A stretch of DNA of 64,000 nucleotides from Phenylobacterium sp. NIBR 498073 (GCF_027286305.1 NZ_CP114599.1:1-64000), one strand, 5' to 3'; numbered from the stretch's first letter, positions 42,857-51,849 are shown. Made by a program: numbers and translations. The notes: generated from the letters alone by a model not told the origin.

Positions 42857-42872
42857 TGGACTATTGCGTCCA
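42857..42872. promoter_or_regulatory. TetR-type operator 2 of the efflux operon
   Basis: TGGACTATTGCGTCCA: second copy of TGGAC(G/T)N4CGTCCA, followed again by TTTTT, 25 bases before the efflux adaptor ATG. Together with operator 1 it is the likely binding site of the TetR repressor encoded at the end of the operon. Confidence 0.68.
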
Positions 42873-42897
42873 TTTTTCGGATTTTCAGGCGCTCCAC

Positions 42898-43998
42898 ATG
42901 GCGGTTTTGCCCAAGAAGTTCGTTCCCCTCGCCGTCGGCGGGGTCGTCGCGCTTGGCCTGGTGGTCGGCGGCGGCGTCTGGTGGATGAACAAGCAGAAGT
43001 TCGAAACCACCGACAACGCCTTCATTCAGGCCGACAAGGTCAGCGTCGCGCCGCAGGTCGACGGCTATGTCGCCGAGGTTCTGGTCGCCGACAACCAACA
43101 CGTCCAGGCCGGCCAGGTGCTGGTGCGGCTCGACACCGCGCCGCTGAAGGCGGCGCTCGCCCAGGCCGAGGCCAACGCCGCGGCGCTGGACGCCGCCGTC
43201 CGCGCGGTCGACGACAAGGCCCGGCTCGAACAGGCGATGATCGCCCAGAAGGCGGCCGGGGTCGCCGCCGCCCACGCCGAGTCCCAGCTGGCCCAGGCCG
43301 AACTCGCCCGCTACGGGACGCTCGCCGGCCAGGGCTGGGTGGCGCCCCAGCGTGAACAGTCGGCGCGCGCCGCCGCCGGCCAGGCCAGCGCCAGCGTCGC
43401 CCAGGCCAAGGCCGCGCTGGAGGCCGAACGCCGCAGCGCCGAAAGCCTCGGCTCGGCCCGGGACCAGACCATCGCCCAGGCCCAGGCCGCCCGCGCCGTG
43501 GTCGAGCAGGCCCGCATCAACCTGGAACGCGCCGAGATCAAGGCGCCGGCCTCGGGCGTGGTCGGCGCGCGCGCCGTGCGCACCGGCCAGTACGTCCGCC
43601 CCGGCTCCTCGCTGATGACCGTCGTGCCGCTGGGCCAGGCCTATGTGGTCGCCAACTTCAAGGAGACCCAGGTCGCCCGCCTGAAGATCGGCCAGCCGGT
43701 CACCATCCATGCCGACGCCTTCGGCAAGCAGGCGATCCCCGGCCGCATCGACAGCTTCGCTCCGGCCACCGGCTCGGAGTTCGCCCTGATCCCGGTCGAG
43801 AACGCGGTCGGCAACTTCACCAAGATCGCCCAGCGCTTGCCGGTGAAGATCGTCGTCGATCCGAAGTCGCCGTTGGCCGGCGCCCTGCGGCCGGGCCTGT
43901 CGGTCGACGTCAAGGTCGACGTCACCGCCGACACCGGCCCGAGCTTCGCCGAAGCCACGCCCTCGGCCGAGTACGCCCGGCGCGGGGAAGCCCGCTAG
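42898..43998 (+). CDS. EmrA/HlyD-type efflux adaptor
   Basis: A 366-residue periplasmic adaptor linking an MFS pump to an outer-membrane channel. One N-terminal membrane helix (about 10-30) is followed by a lipoyl half (TTDNAFIQADKVSVAPQVDGYVAEVLV), a long Ala-rich coiled coil (about 85-215), the second lipoyl half (IKAPASGVVGARAVRTGQYVRPG) and a beta barrel with FKETQVARLKIGQPV. ATG 42898 starts MAVLPKKF; an upstream ATG at 42856 lies inside the operator region and is unlikely. First gene of an emrA-emrB-tetR operon. Confidence 0.88.
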   Translation: MAVLPKKFVPLAVGGVVALGLVVGGGVWWMNKQKFETTDNAFIQADKVSVAPQVDGYVAEVLVADNQHVQAGQVLVRLDTAPLKAALAQAEANAAALDAAVRAVDDKARLEQAMIAQKAAGVAAAHAESQLAQAELARYGTLAGQGWVAPQREQSARAAAGQASASVAQAKAALEAERRSAESLGSARDQTIAQAQAARAVVEQARINLERAEIKAPASGVVGARAVRTGQYVRPGSSLMTVVPLGQAYVVANFKETQVARLKIGQPVTIHADAFGKQAIPGRIDSFAPATGSEFALIPVENAVGNFTKIAQRLPVKIVVDPKSPLAGALRPGLSVDVKVDVTADTGPSFAEATPSAEYARRGEAR

Positions 43999-44010
43999 GG
44001 ACCTGCGGCC

Positions 44011-45642
44011 GTGACCGACGCCGCCCTCGACGATCCGCAGAAATCCCCGGCGCCGGCCCCGCCCGCGCCGGCCGGCGCGCACGTCACCGCCTCGGGCGAG
44101 GTCGACTGGGTCAAGATCTTCCTCGGCTTCGGCGGGATGGTGGTCGGCCAGTTCATGGCCACGCTCGACATCCAGATCGTCGCCTCCTCGCTCAGCCAGA
44201 TCCAGGCCGGCATCGGCGCCAGCGCCGACGAGATCAGCTGGGTGCAGACCATCTACCTGCTGGCCGAGGTGGTGATCATTCCGCTCACCGCGTACCTGAC
44301 CAAGATGTGGGGCACGCGGCCGGTCTACGTGTTCGCTGCCGCCGGCTTCATCGTCACCTCGATCCTCACCGGCCTGTCGACCAGCATCGAGATGATGATC
44401 GTCACCCGGGCGCTGCAGGGCCTGACCGCCGGCGCGATGATCCCGGCCGTGTTCGCCACCGCCATGACCGTGTTCCCGCCCGAAAAGCGGGTGATGGCCA
44501 ACGTCACGGTCGGCCTGATCGTCACCCTGGCGCCGACCATCGGCCCGACCCTGGGCGGTCACCTGACCGAGGCGCTCAACTGGCGCTGGCTGTTCTTCAT
44601 CAACGTCCCGCCCGGCCTGCTGGTGATGTTCCTGGTCGGCCGCTACGGCGACTTCGACAAGGGCGACCCGAGCCTGGCCAAGGGCATCGACTGGTTCGGC
44701 CTGTTCACCATGACCGTCTTCCTGCTGTCGATGCAGTACGTCATCGAAGAGGGCTCGGGCGAGGGCTGGTTCGACGACGACCTGATCCTGTGGCTGACCG
44801 TCACCGCGGTGATCACCGGGGTGGTGTTCATCTGGCGGCAGCTGACCTATCGACAGCCCATCGTCTCGCTCAAACCGTTCCAGGACCGCAACTTCACGCT
44901 CGGCTTCCTGATGAACGCGGTGTCGGGCATGAGCCTGTTCGGCGGCACCTTCATCCTGCCGCTGTTCCTCGGCCAGATCCGCCAGTACTCGGCGGCCGAG
45001 GTCGGCACCACCATGCTGGTCTCGGGCCTGGCCATGTTCCTCAGCGCCCCGGTCGTCGGCCGCGTCGTGCGGCTGATGGACCCGCGCATCTCGCTGGTCG
45101 CCGGCTTCGCGCTCGCCGCCTACGGCGTGGGGCTGGGGGTGCGGGTCACCGCCGAATGGGGCTTCTGGGAGTTCGCGGCCCTGCAGGCGATCCGCGGCTT
45201 CGGGGTGATGGTGGCGATGATCGCGGCCCAGGCGCTGTCGGTCTCCACCCTGCCGGTCTCGCTGATGAAGGACGCCTCGGGGCTGGTGAACCTGGTCCGC
45301 AACGTCGGCGGCGCCATCGGCCTGGCGATCCTGACCACCATTCTCACCGACCAGACCGCCGTGCATCTGTCGGAGCTGTCAGCGGGCATGAGCATCGCCA
45401 GCCTGCAGGGCCAGGAAATGCTGGCCGGCATGACCTCGATGATGGAGGCCCAGGGCCTGGCCAATCCGGAAGGCGCGGCCCGCAAGTTTCTCGGCATGGC
45501 CCTCTACCGCGACGCCGCCGTCCTCGGCTTCGGCGACGGGTTCTACTTCCTGGCGCTCGGCTGCGCCGTCGCCGCCCTGCTCGGCTTCCTGGCCTCGCCG
45601 GGCAAGAGCGATCCGCCCAGCGGCGGCGGCGGAGGCCACTGA
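44011..45642 (+). CDS. EmrB/QacA (DHA2) family MFS drug exporter
   Basis: A 543-residue, 14-helix major-facilitator exporter. The DHA2 signatures are present: GQFMATLDIQIVASSLSQIQ in the first helix (motif D1), the WGTRPVYVF loop, and PTIGPTLGGHLTEALNWRWLFFINVPPG (antiporter motif C in helix 5). Together with the adaptor it should export hydrophobic toxic compounds or fatty-acid-like molecules using protons; the substrate is unknown. GTG start 12 bases after the adaptor gene. The stop overlaps the tetR ATG (TGATG). Confidence 0.9.
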   Translation: MTDAALDDPQKSPAPAPPAPAGAHVTASGEVDWVKIFLGFGGMVVGQFMATLDIQIVASSLSQIQAGIGASADEISWVQTIYLLAEVVIIPLTAYLTKMWGTRPVYVFAAAGFIVTSILTGLSTSIEMMIVTRALQGLTAGAMIPAVFATAMTVFPPEKRVMANVTVGLIVTLAPTIGPTLGGHLTEALNWRWLFFINVPPGLLVMFLVGRYGDFDKGDPSLAKGIDWFGLFTMTVFLLSMQYVIEEGSGEGWFDDDLILWLTVTAVITGVVFIWRQLTYRQPIVSLKPFQDRNFTLGFLMNAVSGMSLFGGTFILPLFLGQIRQYSAAEVGTTMLVSGLAMFLSAPVVGRVVRLMDPRISLVAGFALAAYGVGLGVRVTAEWGFWEFAALQAIRGFGVMVAMIAAQALSVSTLPVSLMKDASGLVNLVRNVGGAIGLAILTTILTDQTAVHLSELSAGMSIASLQGQEMLAGMTSMMEAQGLANPEGAARKFLGMALYRDAAVLGFGDGFYFLALGCAVAALLGFLASPGKSDPPSGGGGGH

Positions 45643-46250
45643 TGCCGCGCGCGCCCGGCCAGATCGACCTCGCCAAGACCGAGGCCATCCTCGACGCCGC
45701 CGCCCAGGTGTTCGGCGAGCGCGGCCTGGCGGCCTCCATGGAGGAGATCGCCCGCCGCGCGCGCGTGTCGAAACAGACGATCTACAACCACTATGGCTCC
45801 AAGCCGGAACTGATCCGCGCCATCGTCGACCGGCGGGTGTCGGAGATCACCGCGCCGCTGCTGCTGCCCGAAGCCCTGGAGCATCCGGAGGACGCGCTGG
45901 TCGCCTTCGGGCGATCGATGCTCTCGACGGTGATGCTCTCGCGCGGGGTCTCCATGCTGCGCATGACCGTCGAGGCGGCGGCCGAGCATCCTGACCTCGC
46001 CCGCGCCTTCTTCGAGGCCGGCCCCGCCACCTCCCGTCACCGGCTGGCCGAATTTCTGCAGATCGAAACCGACAACGGCCGCCTGGCCGTGGACGATCCG
46101 GCCCTGGCCGCCGAATTCTTCGCGGGCATGGTTATCGGCGCGCACCAGATCTCCCAGCTGCTCGGCGTCTTCCGCCAGCTCGACGAGGCCCAGATCGACC
46201 GGGTCGCGCGCGAGGCCGCTCAGCGCTTCATGAGGGCCTACTCGGCGTAG
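45642..46250 (+). CDS. TetR/AcrR repressor of the efflux operon
   Basis: A 202-residue regulator. The N-terminal helix-turn-helix is EAILDAAAQVFGERGLAASMEEIARRARVSKQTIYNHYGSK-like (residues 13-55), the rest a ligand-binding domain of the TetR C-terminal family with [23 protein letters not shown], close to AcrR-type. The ATG overlaps the pump gene stop, so repressor and pump are translated together and should form negative feedback through the two palindromes at 42794 and 42857. The ligand is probably a pump substrate (inference). Confidence 0.9.
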   Translation: MPRAPGQIDLAKTEAILDAAAQVFGERGLAASMEEIARRARVSKQTIYNHYGSKPELIRAIVDRRVSEITAPLLLPEALEHPEDALVAFGRSMLSTVMLSRGVSMLRMTVEAAAEHPDLARAFFEAGPATSRHRLAEFLQIETDNGRLAVDDPALAAEFFAGMVIGAHQISQLLGVFRQLDEAQIDRVAREAAQRFMRAYSA

Positions 46251-46342
46251 AGCCCGCGTCAGCCGCACAACCTTCATCGAACCGAGATACGGGCGCCATG
46301 CGCCTGGGCCATCAGCCCTCAAGTCTTAACTGGAGGGTAACC

Positions 46343-47002
46343 ATGTTCGCCAAGTCCCTGGGCCTCGCCGCCCTCGTCGCCGCCGGCTCGCTCGCGCTGC
46401 CCGCGGCCGCCGCGACCACCATCACCCCGGTCGGCGTCACCGCCACCAACACCTTCCCGTTCTGGGGGATCTATAATCCCGAGAACCTGATCGACGGCAG
46501 CGGCCTGTCGGGCGACCTGCACGACGCCGATTTCGCCAACATGTGGATGACCGACCTCGGGATCTCGGCCGCCACCCTGACCTTCGACCTCGGCCAGACC
46601 TTCAAGCTCTCGGGCGCCGACATCTGGAACTACAACTTCGGCGTCGAGGAATTCGCCTCGACCCTCGACCGCGCCTCCAAGGCCTTCAGGATCTCGATCT
46701 CCACCGACGGCGTCAGCTACACCCAGGTGCTGGCGGGCGAGCTGTCGCGCGGCACGGGCCAGGCCCTGGCGGCCGAGAGCTTCGGGTTCGGCGGCCAGGC
46801 CCGCTACGTCCAGATCGCCCTGGACGGCAATCACCAGAAGTATCCGGAGACCTACGGCTACGCCCCGATCGGGCTGTCGGAAGTCCGCTTCACCGGCTCG
46901 GCGGTTCCGGAACCGGCGACCTGGGCGATGATGATCGCCGGCTTCGGCCTGGCCGGCGCGGCCTTGCGCTCGGCCCGCCGCCGCGACCGGCAGTTCGCCT
47001 GA
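46343..47002 (+). CDS. PEPxxWA-CTERM sorted exoprotein, discoidin-like
   Basis: A 219-residue exported protein: signal peptide (1-24, ending AAA), a beta-rich domain (about 30-190, NLIDGSGLSGDLHD, LTFDLGQTFKLSGADIWNYN, FRISISTDGVSYTQV, ARYVQIALDG) resembling the F5/8 type C discoidin fold that binds sugars, then the sorting signal VPEPATWAMMIAGFGLAGAA plus an Arg-rich tail. Proteins with this C-terminus are processed by an exosortase and delivered to the cell surface or matrix. No exosortase gene lies in the window. TGGAGGG precedes ATG 46343. Its 3' end is 3 bases from the convergent TetR gene. Confidence 0.85.
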   Translation: MFAKSLGLAALVAAGSLALPAAAATTITPVGVTATNTFPFWGIYNPENLIDGSGLSGDLHDADFANMWMTDLGISAATLTFDLGQTFKLSGADIWNYNFGVEEFASTLDRASKAFRISISTDGVSYTQVLAGELSRGTGQALAAESFGFGGQARYVQIALDGNHQKYPETYGYAPIGLSEVRFTGSAVPEPATWAMMIAGFGLAGAALRSARRRDRQFA

Positions 47003-47005
47003 CCG

Positions 47006-47611
47006 TCAGGGCGCGGTGAGCGGCCCCCAGGCCGCCATCGCGCCCTTGGCCACCGCCAGCAGCCTGTCCTCCGAAGCCCCGTCGCGGGCCTGGATCGACA
47101 TGCCCTGCTGGACGGTCAGATAGAACGCCGCCAGGGCGGCGAAATCGACGCTCGGCGGCAGGTCGCCGTCACCGACCGCCCGGCGCAGGCGCGCCTCCAG
47201 CCCCGACTGGCCCTGGGCCCGGTTCTCGCGCAGGGCGGCGCAGACGCTGGCGCTGGCCTCCGTCGTATTGAGCTGCGAGAGCACGACCATGCAGCCGCGC
47301 GGCTTGCCGGGCCTTGAGAAGGAATGTGCAGTGGCGGTCAGGAAACCTTCCACGGCCGCGCGTGCGTCGGGCGCATTCTCGACCACGTCCCAGATTTCCG
47401 GGCCCTCGATGCGGCCGTAGAGCTCGATCGCCTCGCGGAACAGCGCCTCCTTCGAGCCGAACGCCGCGTAGAGGCTGGGCGAGCCGATGCCCATGGCCTC
47501 GGTCAGGTCGCTGATCGAGGCGCCCTCGTAACCCTTGGTCCAGAAGACCTCCATCGCCCGGCGAAGCGCCGCGTCCCGGTCGAAGCTGCGAGGTCGGCCG
47601 CGTTCGGCCAT
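47006..47611 (-). CDS. TetR family repressor
   Basis: A 201-residue regulator with an N-terminal helix-turn-helix (RGRPRSFDRDAALRRAMEVFWTKGYEGASISDLTEAMGIGSPSLYAAFGSK, first 55 residues) and a C-terminal domain with the SQLNTTEASASVCAALRENR segment of the TetR_C_ family linked to quinone or electrophile sensing (YxaF/AcrR-like). ATG 47611 has AAAGGTG upstream; a longer frame is spurious. Divergent from an SDR gene, with two matching operator-like sites between them. Confidence 0.88.
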   Translation of the reverse strand: MAERGRPRSFDRDAALRRAMEVFWTKGYEGASISDLTEAMGIGSPSLYAAFGSKEALFREAIELYGRIEGPEIWDVVENAPDARAAVEGFLTATAHSFSRPGKPRGCMVVLSQLNTTEASASVCAALRENRAQGQSGLEARLRRAVGDGDLPPSVDFAALAAFYLTVQQGMSIQARDGASEDRLLAVAKGAMAAWGPLTAP

Positions 47612-47622
47612 GAGGACACCTT

Positions 47623-47642
47623 TCTGTAGCGACCGATATATA
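47623..47642. promoter_or_regulatory. Operator-like site 1 of the TetR/SDR pair
   Basis: TCTGTAGCGACCGATATATA, similar to site 2 at 13 of 20 positions including TCTGTA-CGA-CGA. It overlaps the region just upstream of the tetR ribosome site. Confidence 0.5.
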
Positions 47643-47680
47643 AAAGCCTTGACGGGTCCCGGCAAGCCGACCATCTGCGT

Positions 47681-47700
47681 TCTGTATCGAACGACACAGA
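47681..47700. promoter_or_regulatory. Operator-like site 2 of the TetR/SDR pair
   Basis: TCTGTATCGAACGACACAGA is a near-perfect palindrome (8 of 10 symmetric pairs). It lies 15 bases before the SDR GTG, downstream of a TTGACG at 47650 that could be a -35 element, a good place for repression. Confidence 0.6.
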
Positions 47701-47714
47701 AATGGAGCAACCCC

Positions 47715-48458
47715 GTGTCGAACCTCTCCGGAAAGCGCGCCCTGGTCACCGGCGCCAGCCGCGGCATCGGCGCCGCCATCGCCCTGCGCCTGGCCCGCGA
47801 CGGCGCCGACGTCGCCATCACCTATGAGCGCTCGGCCGACAGGGCCCAGGCGCTCGTGGCGCAGGTCGAGGCCCTGGGCCGCAAGGGTCTGGCGATCCAG
47901 GCCGACAGCGCCGATCCGGCCGCGGTCAAGGCCGCCGTCGACCGCGCCGCCGCCGAGCTGGGCGGGCTGGACATCCTGGTGAACAACGCCGGCATCGCCC
48001 GCGGCGTCGGGCCGGTCGAGGGTTGGACGCTCGAGGACATCGACCAGCTGCTGGCGGTGAACGTGCGCGGGGTGATCGTCGCGGCCCAGGCCGCCGCCGC
48101 GCACCTGCCGGCGGGCGGGCGGATCATCAATATCGGCTCGAACCTGGCCGAACGGGTCCCGATGGCCGGCATCACCCTCTATGCGATGACCAAGTCGGCC
48201 CTACTGAGCTTCACCAAGGGCTTAGCCCACGACCTGGGCCCCCGCGGGATCACGGTCAACCTGGTGCACCCTGGCTCGACCGACACCGACATGAACCCGG
48301 CCGCAGGTCCGGGCGCCGACCCGCAGCGGGCGCGGATGCCCATTCCAGAGTATGGCAAGCCGGAAGACATCGCCGGCGCGGTCGCCTGGCTGGCCGGGCC
48401 CGAAGGCCGCTTCGCCAACGGGGCCGGCTTCGTCGTCGACGGCGGCGCGAACGCTTAG
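47715..48458 (+). CDS. Short-chain dehydrogenase/reductase, TetR-controlled
   Basis: A 247-residue classical SDR close to FabG-like 3-oxoacyl reductases. Cofactor loop TGASRGIG (near 12-19), NNAG (about 88-91), catalytic Ser in NIGSN, Tyr/Lys in LYAMTKSAL, and a C-terminal FVVDGGANA. GTG 47715 has GGAG 8 bases upstream. Divergent from the TetR gene with paired operators, the usual arrangement for an inducible detoxifying SDR; the substrate is unknown. Confidence 0.87.
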   Translation: MSNLSGKRALVTGASRGIGAAIALRLARDGADVAITYERSADRAQALVAQVEALGRKGLAIQADSADPAAVKAAVDRAAAELGGLDILVNNAGIARGVGPVEGWTLEDIDQLLAVNVRGVIVAAQAAAAHLPAGGRIINIGSNLAERVPMAGITLYAMTKSALLSFTKGLAHDLGPRGITVNLVHPGSTDTDMNPAAGPGADPQRARMPIPEYGKPEDIAGAVAWLAGPEGRFANGAGFVVDGGANA

Positions 48459-48476
48459 TAGCGGCGACTCGAGCAA

Positions 48477-48608
48477 GATCCTCCCCTCTTGGGGGAGGTG
48501 GATCGATGCGAAGCATCGAGACGGAGGGGGACTGCTCCTGCAATCACAGGAGTCGAGGTCCCCCTCGATCAGCCACGCGGCTGACAGCTCCCCCAGAGGG
48601 GGAGCATC
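48477..48608. repeat. Family C repeat, copy 2 (inverted)
   Basis: Reverse-oriented partner of 39448-39570, filling the convergent gap between the SDR and fabI genes. The end stems are conserved; internal stems vary with compensation (CGATGC-GAA-GCATCG and CTCCTG...CAGGAG). Confidence 0.8.
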
Positions 48609-48620
48609 TCTCAGCGGCGC

Positions 48621-49430
48621 CTACTCGCTGTCCGAGCCCAGGCCCATCATGTGGAAGCCGGCGTCGACGTGGACGATTTCGCCCGTGGTCGAGAAGCCGA
48701 GGTCCGACAGCAGCCACAGCGCGCAGCCGGCGACGCCCTCCATCGAGGTGTCCTCGCCGAGCGCCGACATCGACCGGCCTTGGGCCAGCATGCCGCGGCC
48801 GCCGCTGATCCCCGCCAGCGACAGGGTCTTCATCGCCCCGGCCGAAATGGCGTTGACGCGGATGCGCGCCGGACCCAGGTCGCGGGCGACATAGCGGGTC
48901 GCCGCTTCCAGCCCGGCCTTGGCCACGCCCATGGTGTTGTAGTTCGGGATGGCGCGCTCGGACCCCAGATAGGTCATGGTCACGATCGAGCCGCCGTTCG
49001 GCATCAGCTTCGCCGCGCGCTTGGCGCAATCGACGAACGAGAACACCGAGATGTCCATGGCGCGCAGGAAGCTCTCGCGCGAGGTGTTCTCGACGAACGA
49101 GCCCTTCAGCTCGTCCTTGTTGGCGAAGGCGATCGAATGCAGGAAGAAGTCGATCGTGCCGTGGGCCTTCTCGATGGCGTCGAAGGCCGCGTCCATCGAG
49201 GCGTCGTCCTGCACGTCGGCCGGCACGATGGCCTTGGCGCCGACGCTTTCGGCCAGCGGGGTCACCCGGCGCTCCATGCCCGGCAGGTGCAGGAAGGAGA
49301 GCTCCGCGCCCTGGGCCGCCAGCTGCGAGGCGATCCCCCAGGCGATCGACTGGTGGTTGGCGACGCCGGTGATGACGCCCTTCTTGCCCTTCATCAGGTC
49401 GCCCTTGGGCATCTGATAGTCTTCGGCCAC
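48621..49430 (-). CDS. fabI: Enoyl-[acyl-carrier-protein] reductase (NADH)
   Basis: Reduces trans-2-enoyl-ACP in the last step of fatty-acid elongation. The 269 residues match FabI: KKGVITGVANHQSIAWGIA (cofactor region), HSIAFANK, and the catalytic YNTMGVAKAGLEA (Tyr-x6-Lys). The C-terminal GFSTTGEIVHVDAGFHMMG is typical. GTG 49430 has AAGGAGA 8 bases upstream and starts MAEDYQMPKGDLMKGKKG; ATG 49412 is an alternative. In many alphaproteobacteria fabA-fabB-fabI form one operon; here fabI is separated from fabB by an oppositely oriented acetyltransferase gene and must have its own promoter. Confidence 0.95.
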   Translation of the reverse strand: MAEDYQMPKGDLMKGKKGVITGVANHQSIAWGIASQLAAQGAELSFLHLPGMERRVTPLAESVGAKAIVPADVQDDASMDAAFDAIEKAHGTIDFFLHSIAFANKDELKGSFVENTSRESFLRAMDISVFSFVDCAKRAAKLMPNGGSIVTMTYLGSERAIPNYNTMGVAKAGLEAATRYVARDLGPARIRVNAISAGAMKTLSLAGISGGRGMLAQGRSMSALGEDTSMEGVAGCALWLLSDLGFSTTGEIVHVDAGFHMMGLGSDSE

Positions 49431-49554
49431 GCGTGGTCTCCTTGGCGTTTCCAAAAGTTCGCCGGTTTGTGGACGGGCCCGAAGTCGCGCGCAAGCGCCA
49501 TCCTGCTGGCGGCGATCACGAGACCGCGGCTATGAGACGACCCGGGAGGCGATC

Positions 49555-50097
49555 ATGACCGAGCTTTTGCCCGTCATCGACACCGAGCGTCTGCGGTTGC
49601 GGGCGCTCGAAACGACTGACGCCGACGACATGGCCGCCAACATGACGCCCGCGGTCACGCGCTGGCTGTCCTCCTGGCCAAGCCCGCTGAGCCGGGACGC
49701 GGCGCTGGCGCGGATCGAACGCTCGCGGGCGGCGATCCGGACCGGGGGATATGCCTTCTACGCGCTGACGCGACGGTCGGACGGGCGGATGATCGGCGGT
49801 TTCGGCGGCGGCCTGCGGCCCGACGACCGGCGGCGGATGGAGATCAGCTACCACCTGGCCGAGGATTGCCACGGACAGGGCTTTATGCGCGAGGCGGCCG
49901 CCGCGGCCATGCCGATGCTGTGGCGGCTGATCCCGGCCGAGGTGATGGAAGCCGGCGCCCAGGTGGAGAACCAGGCGTCCTTCGCCGTAATGGCCGCGCT
50001 GGGCATGACGCCCGCCGACGAGCGGATGGTCTATTCGTCAGTGCGCGAACGGCAGGAGCCGACGCAGTTTTTCGAACTGCGTCGGCCTGTTTCCTAG
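49555..50097 (+). CDS. GNAT acetyltransferase, RimJ/RimL type
   Basis: A 180-residue acetyltransferase of the RimJ/RimL branch (Acetyltransf_3): [22 protein letters not shown] at the N-terminus, [25 protein letters not shown] containing the acetyl-CoA loop HGQGFMREA, and [16 protein letters not shown] at the end. Probably acetylates an N-terminal or small-molecule amine. GGGAGGCG precedes the ATG. Inserted opposite to fabI and fabB; its last 4 bases overlap the fabB 3' end. Confidence 0.87.
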   Translation: MTELLPVIDTERLRLRALETTDADDMAANMTPAVTRWLSSWPSPLSRDAALARIERSRAAIRTGGYAFYALTRRSDGRMIGGFGGGLRPDDRRRMEISYHLAEDCHGQGFMREAAAAAMPMLWRLIPAEVMEAGAQVENQASFAVMAALGMTPADERMVYSSVRERQEPTQFFELRRPVS

Positions 50098-51305
50098 ACC
50101 CGCGCCATCACCAGGCAGCCGTTGGTGCCGCCGAAGCCGAACGAGTTCGACATCACGGTCTCCAACTGCACGTCCTTGCGCTGCAGCAGGATCGGCAGGT
50201 CGGCGAACTCGGGATCGAGGGTCTCGATATGGGCGCTCTGCGCGGCGAAGCCGTTGTTGAGCATCAGCAGGCTGTAGATCGCCTCCTGCGCCCCCGCGGC
50301 GCCCAGGCTGTGGCCGGTCAGCGACTTGGTCGACGAGATCAGCGGCACGTTCGAGCCGAACACCTCGCGCACCGCGCCCATTTCCTTGGAGTCGCCGACC
50401 GGGGTCGAGGTGCCGTGCGGGTTCAGGTAGTCGATCTTGCGGCCGCCCAAGCCTTCCATGGCCATGCGCATGCAGCGCACCGCGCCCTCGCCCGACGGGG
50501 CGACCATGTCGAAGCCGTCCGAGTTGGCCGCATAGCCGACGATCTCGCCATAGATCTTGGCCCCGCGGGCCTTGGCGCGCTCGTATTCCTCCAGCACCAC
50601 GATGCCGGCCCCGCCGGCGATCACGAAGCCGTCGCGGTCCTTGTCGTAGGCGCGGCTGGCGGTGGAGGGCCGGTCGTTGAAGTTCGAGCTCATCGCGCCC
50701 ATGGCGTCGAACAGCACGCTCAGCGACCAGTCGAGCTCCTCCGTGCCGCCGGCGAACACCACGTCCTGCTTGCCCATCAGGATCTGCTCGTAGCCCGAGC
50801 CGATGCAGTGGGTGGAGGTGGCGCAGGCCGACGAGATCGAGAAGTTCAGGCCCTTGATCTTGAACCAGGTGGCCAGGGTCGCCGAGGCGCCCGAGCTCAT
50901 CGCCTTGGGCACCGCGAACGGGCCGACCCGCTTGGGGCCGCGCTCCTTGGCGGTGTGCGCCGCCTCGATGATCGCCTTGGTCGACGGCCCGCCGGAGCCG
51001 ACGATCAGGCCGGTCCGCTCGTGGGAGACCTCGGCCTCCTCCAGCCCGGCGTCGGCGATCGCCTGTTCCATGGCGATGTGGCCATAGGCCGTGCCCTGGG
51101 CCAGGAACCGCGCCGCGCGCCGATCCACCAGCTTTTCCCAATCGAGACCGGGATCGGCGTGGACCTGTGAGCGGAAGCCCAGCTCGGCGTATTCGGGCGA
51201 AAAGCTGATCCCGGACTTGGCCTCGCGCAGCGAAGCCAGGACTGCATTGGCGTCAGCGCCAATGGACGAGACGATACCGATGCCGGTGATGACGACGCGA
51301 CGCAT
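50094..51305 (-). CDS. fabB: 3-Oxoacyl-ACP synthase I
   Basis: Condenses acyl-ACP with malonyl-ACP, and is needed for unsaturated fatty acids with FabA. The 403-residue ketosynthase carries the active-site cysteine in [14 protein letters not shown] (near 163) and the two histidines in [11 protein letters not shown] and [11 protein letters not shown], ending [18 protein letters not shown] rather than II because it follows fabA and has the FabB-type spacing. ATG 51305, 16 bases after fabA. Its 3' end overlaps the convergent acetyltransferase gene. Confidence 0.95.
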   Translation of the reverse strand: MRRVVITGIGIVSSIGADANAVLASLREAKSGISFSPEYAELGFRSQVHADPGLDWEKLVDRRAARFLAQGTAYGHIAMEQAIADAGLEEAEVSHERTGLIVGSGGPSTKAIIEAAHTAKERGPKRVGPFAVPKAMSSGASATLATWFKIKGLNFSISSACATSTHCIGSGYEQILMGKQDVVFAGGTEELDWSLSVLFDAMGAMSSNFNDRPSTASRAYDKDRDGFVIAGGAGIVVLEEYERAKARGAKIYGEIVGYAANSDGFDMVAPSGEGAVRCMRMAMEGLGGRKIDYLNPHGTSTPVGDSKEMGAVREVFGSNVPLISSTKSLTGHSLGAAGAQEAIYSLLMLNNGFAAQSAHIETLDPEFADLPILLQRKDVQLETVMSNSFGFGGTNGCLVMARV

Positions 51306-51321
51306 GTGCCTGCCCGTGCTC

Positions 51322-51849
51322 TCAGACCAGGTCCTTGGCGTCGAACAGGCCGACGCGCAGATCCTTGGCCTCGTAGATCACCTTGCCGTCGGCCTCGAGC
51401 ACGCCGTCGCCGATGCCCATGACCAGCTTGCGGATGATCACGCGCTTGAGGTCGATCTTGTAGACCAGCTTCTTGACCTTCGGGGTCACCTGGCCGGTGA
51501 ACTTCACCTCGCCGACGCCCAGGGCGCGGCCCTTGCCGGGCGCGCCCGACCAGCCGAGGAAGAAGCCGACCAGCTGCCACATGGCGTCCAGGCCCAGGCA
51601 GCCCGGCATCACCGGGTCGTTGATGAAGTGGCACTGGAAGAACCAGAGGTCCGGATTGATATCCAGCTCGGCTTCCAGATAGCCCTTGCCGTGCGCGCCG
51701 CCGTCTTCGGTGATCTTCACGATGCGATCGAACATCAGCATCGGAGGCACCGGCAGCTGGGCGTTGCCCGGGCCGAACATCTCGCCTCGGCCGCAGGCCA
51801 GCAGCTCTTCGAGATTGTAGTGGTCCTTGGCCTTGGCGCCCTGGATCAT
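51322..51849 (-). CDS. fabA: 3-Hydroxydecanoyl-ACP dehydratase/isomerase
   Basis: Dehydrates hydroxydecanoyl-ACP and isomerises the product to cis-3-decenoyl-ACP, the branch point to unsaturated fatty acids. The 175-residue hot-dog protein has the catalytic motif [24 protein letters not shown] with the His near 72 and Asp near 86, as in E. coli FabA. First gene of fabA-fabB. In related genomes the iron regulator gene irr often precedes fabA; here an SH3 protein gene does. Confidence 0.95.
   Translation of the reverse strand: MIQGAKAKDHYNLEELLACGRGEMFGPGNAQLPVPPMLMFDRIVKITEDGGAHGKGYLEAELDINPDLWFFQCHFINDPVMPGCLGLDAMWQLVGFFLGWSGAPGKGRALGVGEVKFTGQVTPKVKKLVYKIDLKRVIIRKLVMGIGDGVLEADGKVIYEAKDLRVGLFDAKDLV

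Noticed and set aside
42841..45366. An 841-codon minus-strand frame opposite the efflux adaptor and pump
   Set aside because: Its Asp/His/Gly/Arg-rich sequence is the complement of hydrophobic helices; no domain.
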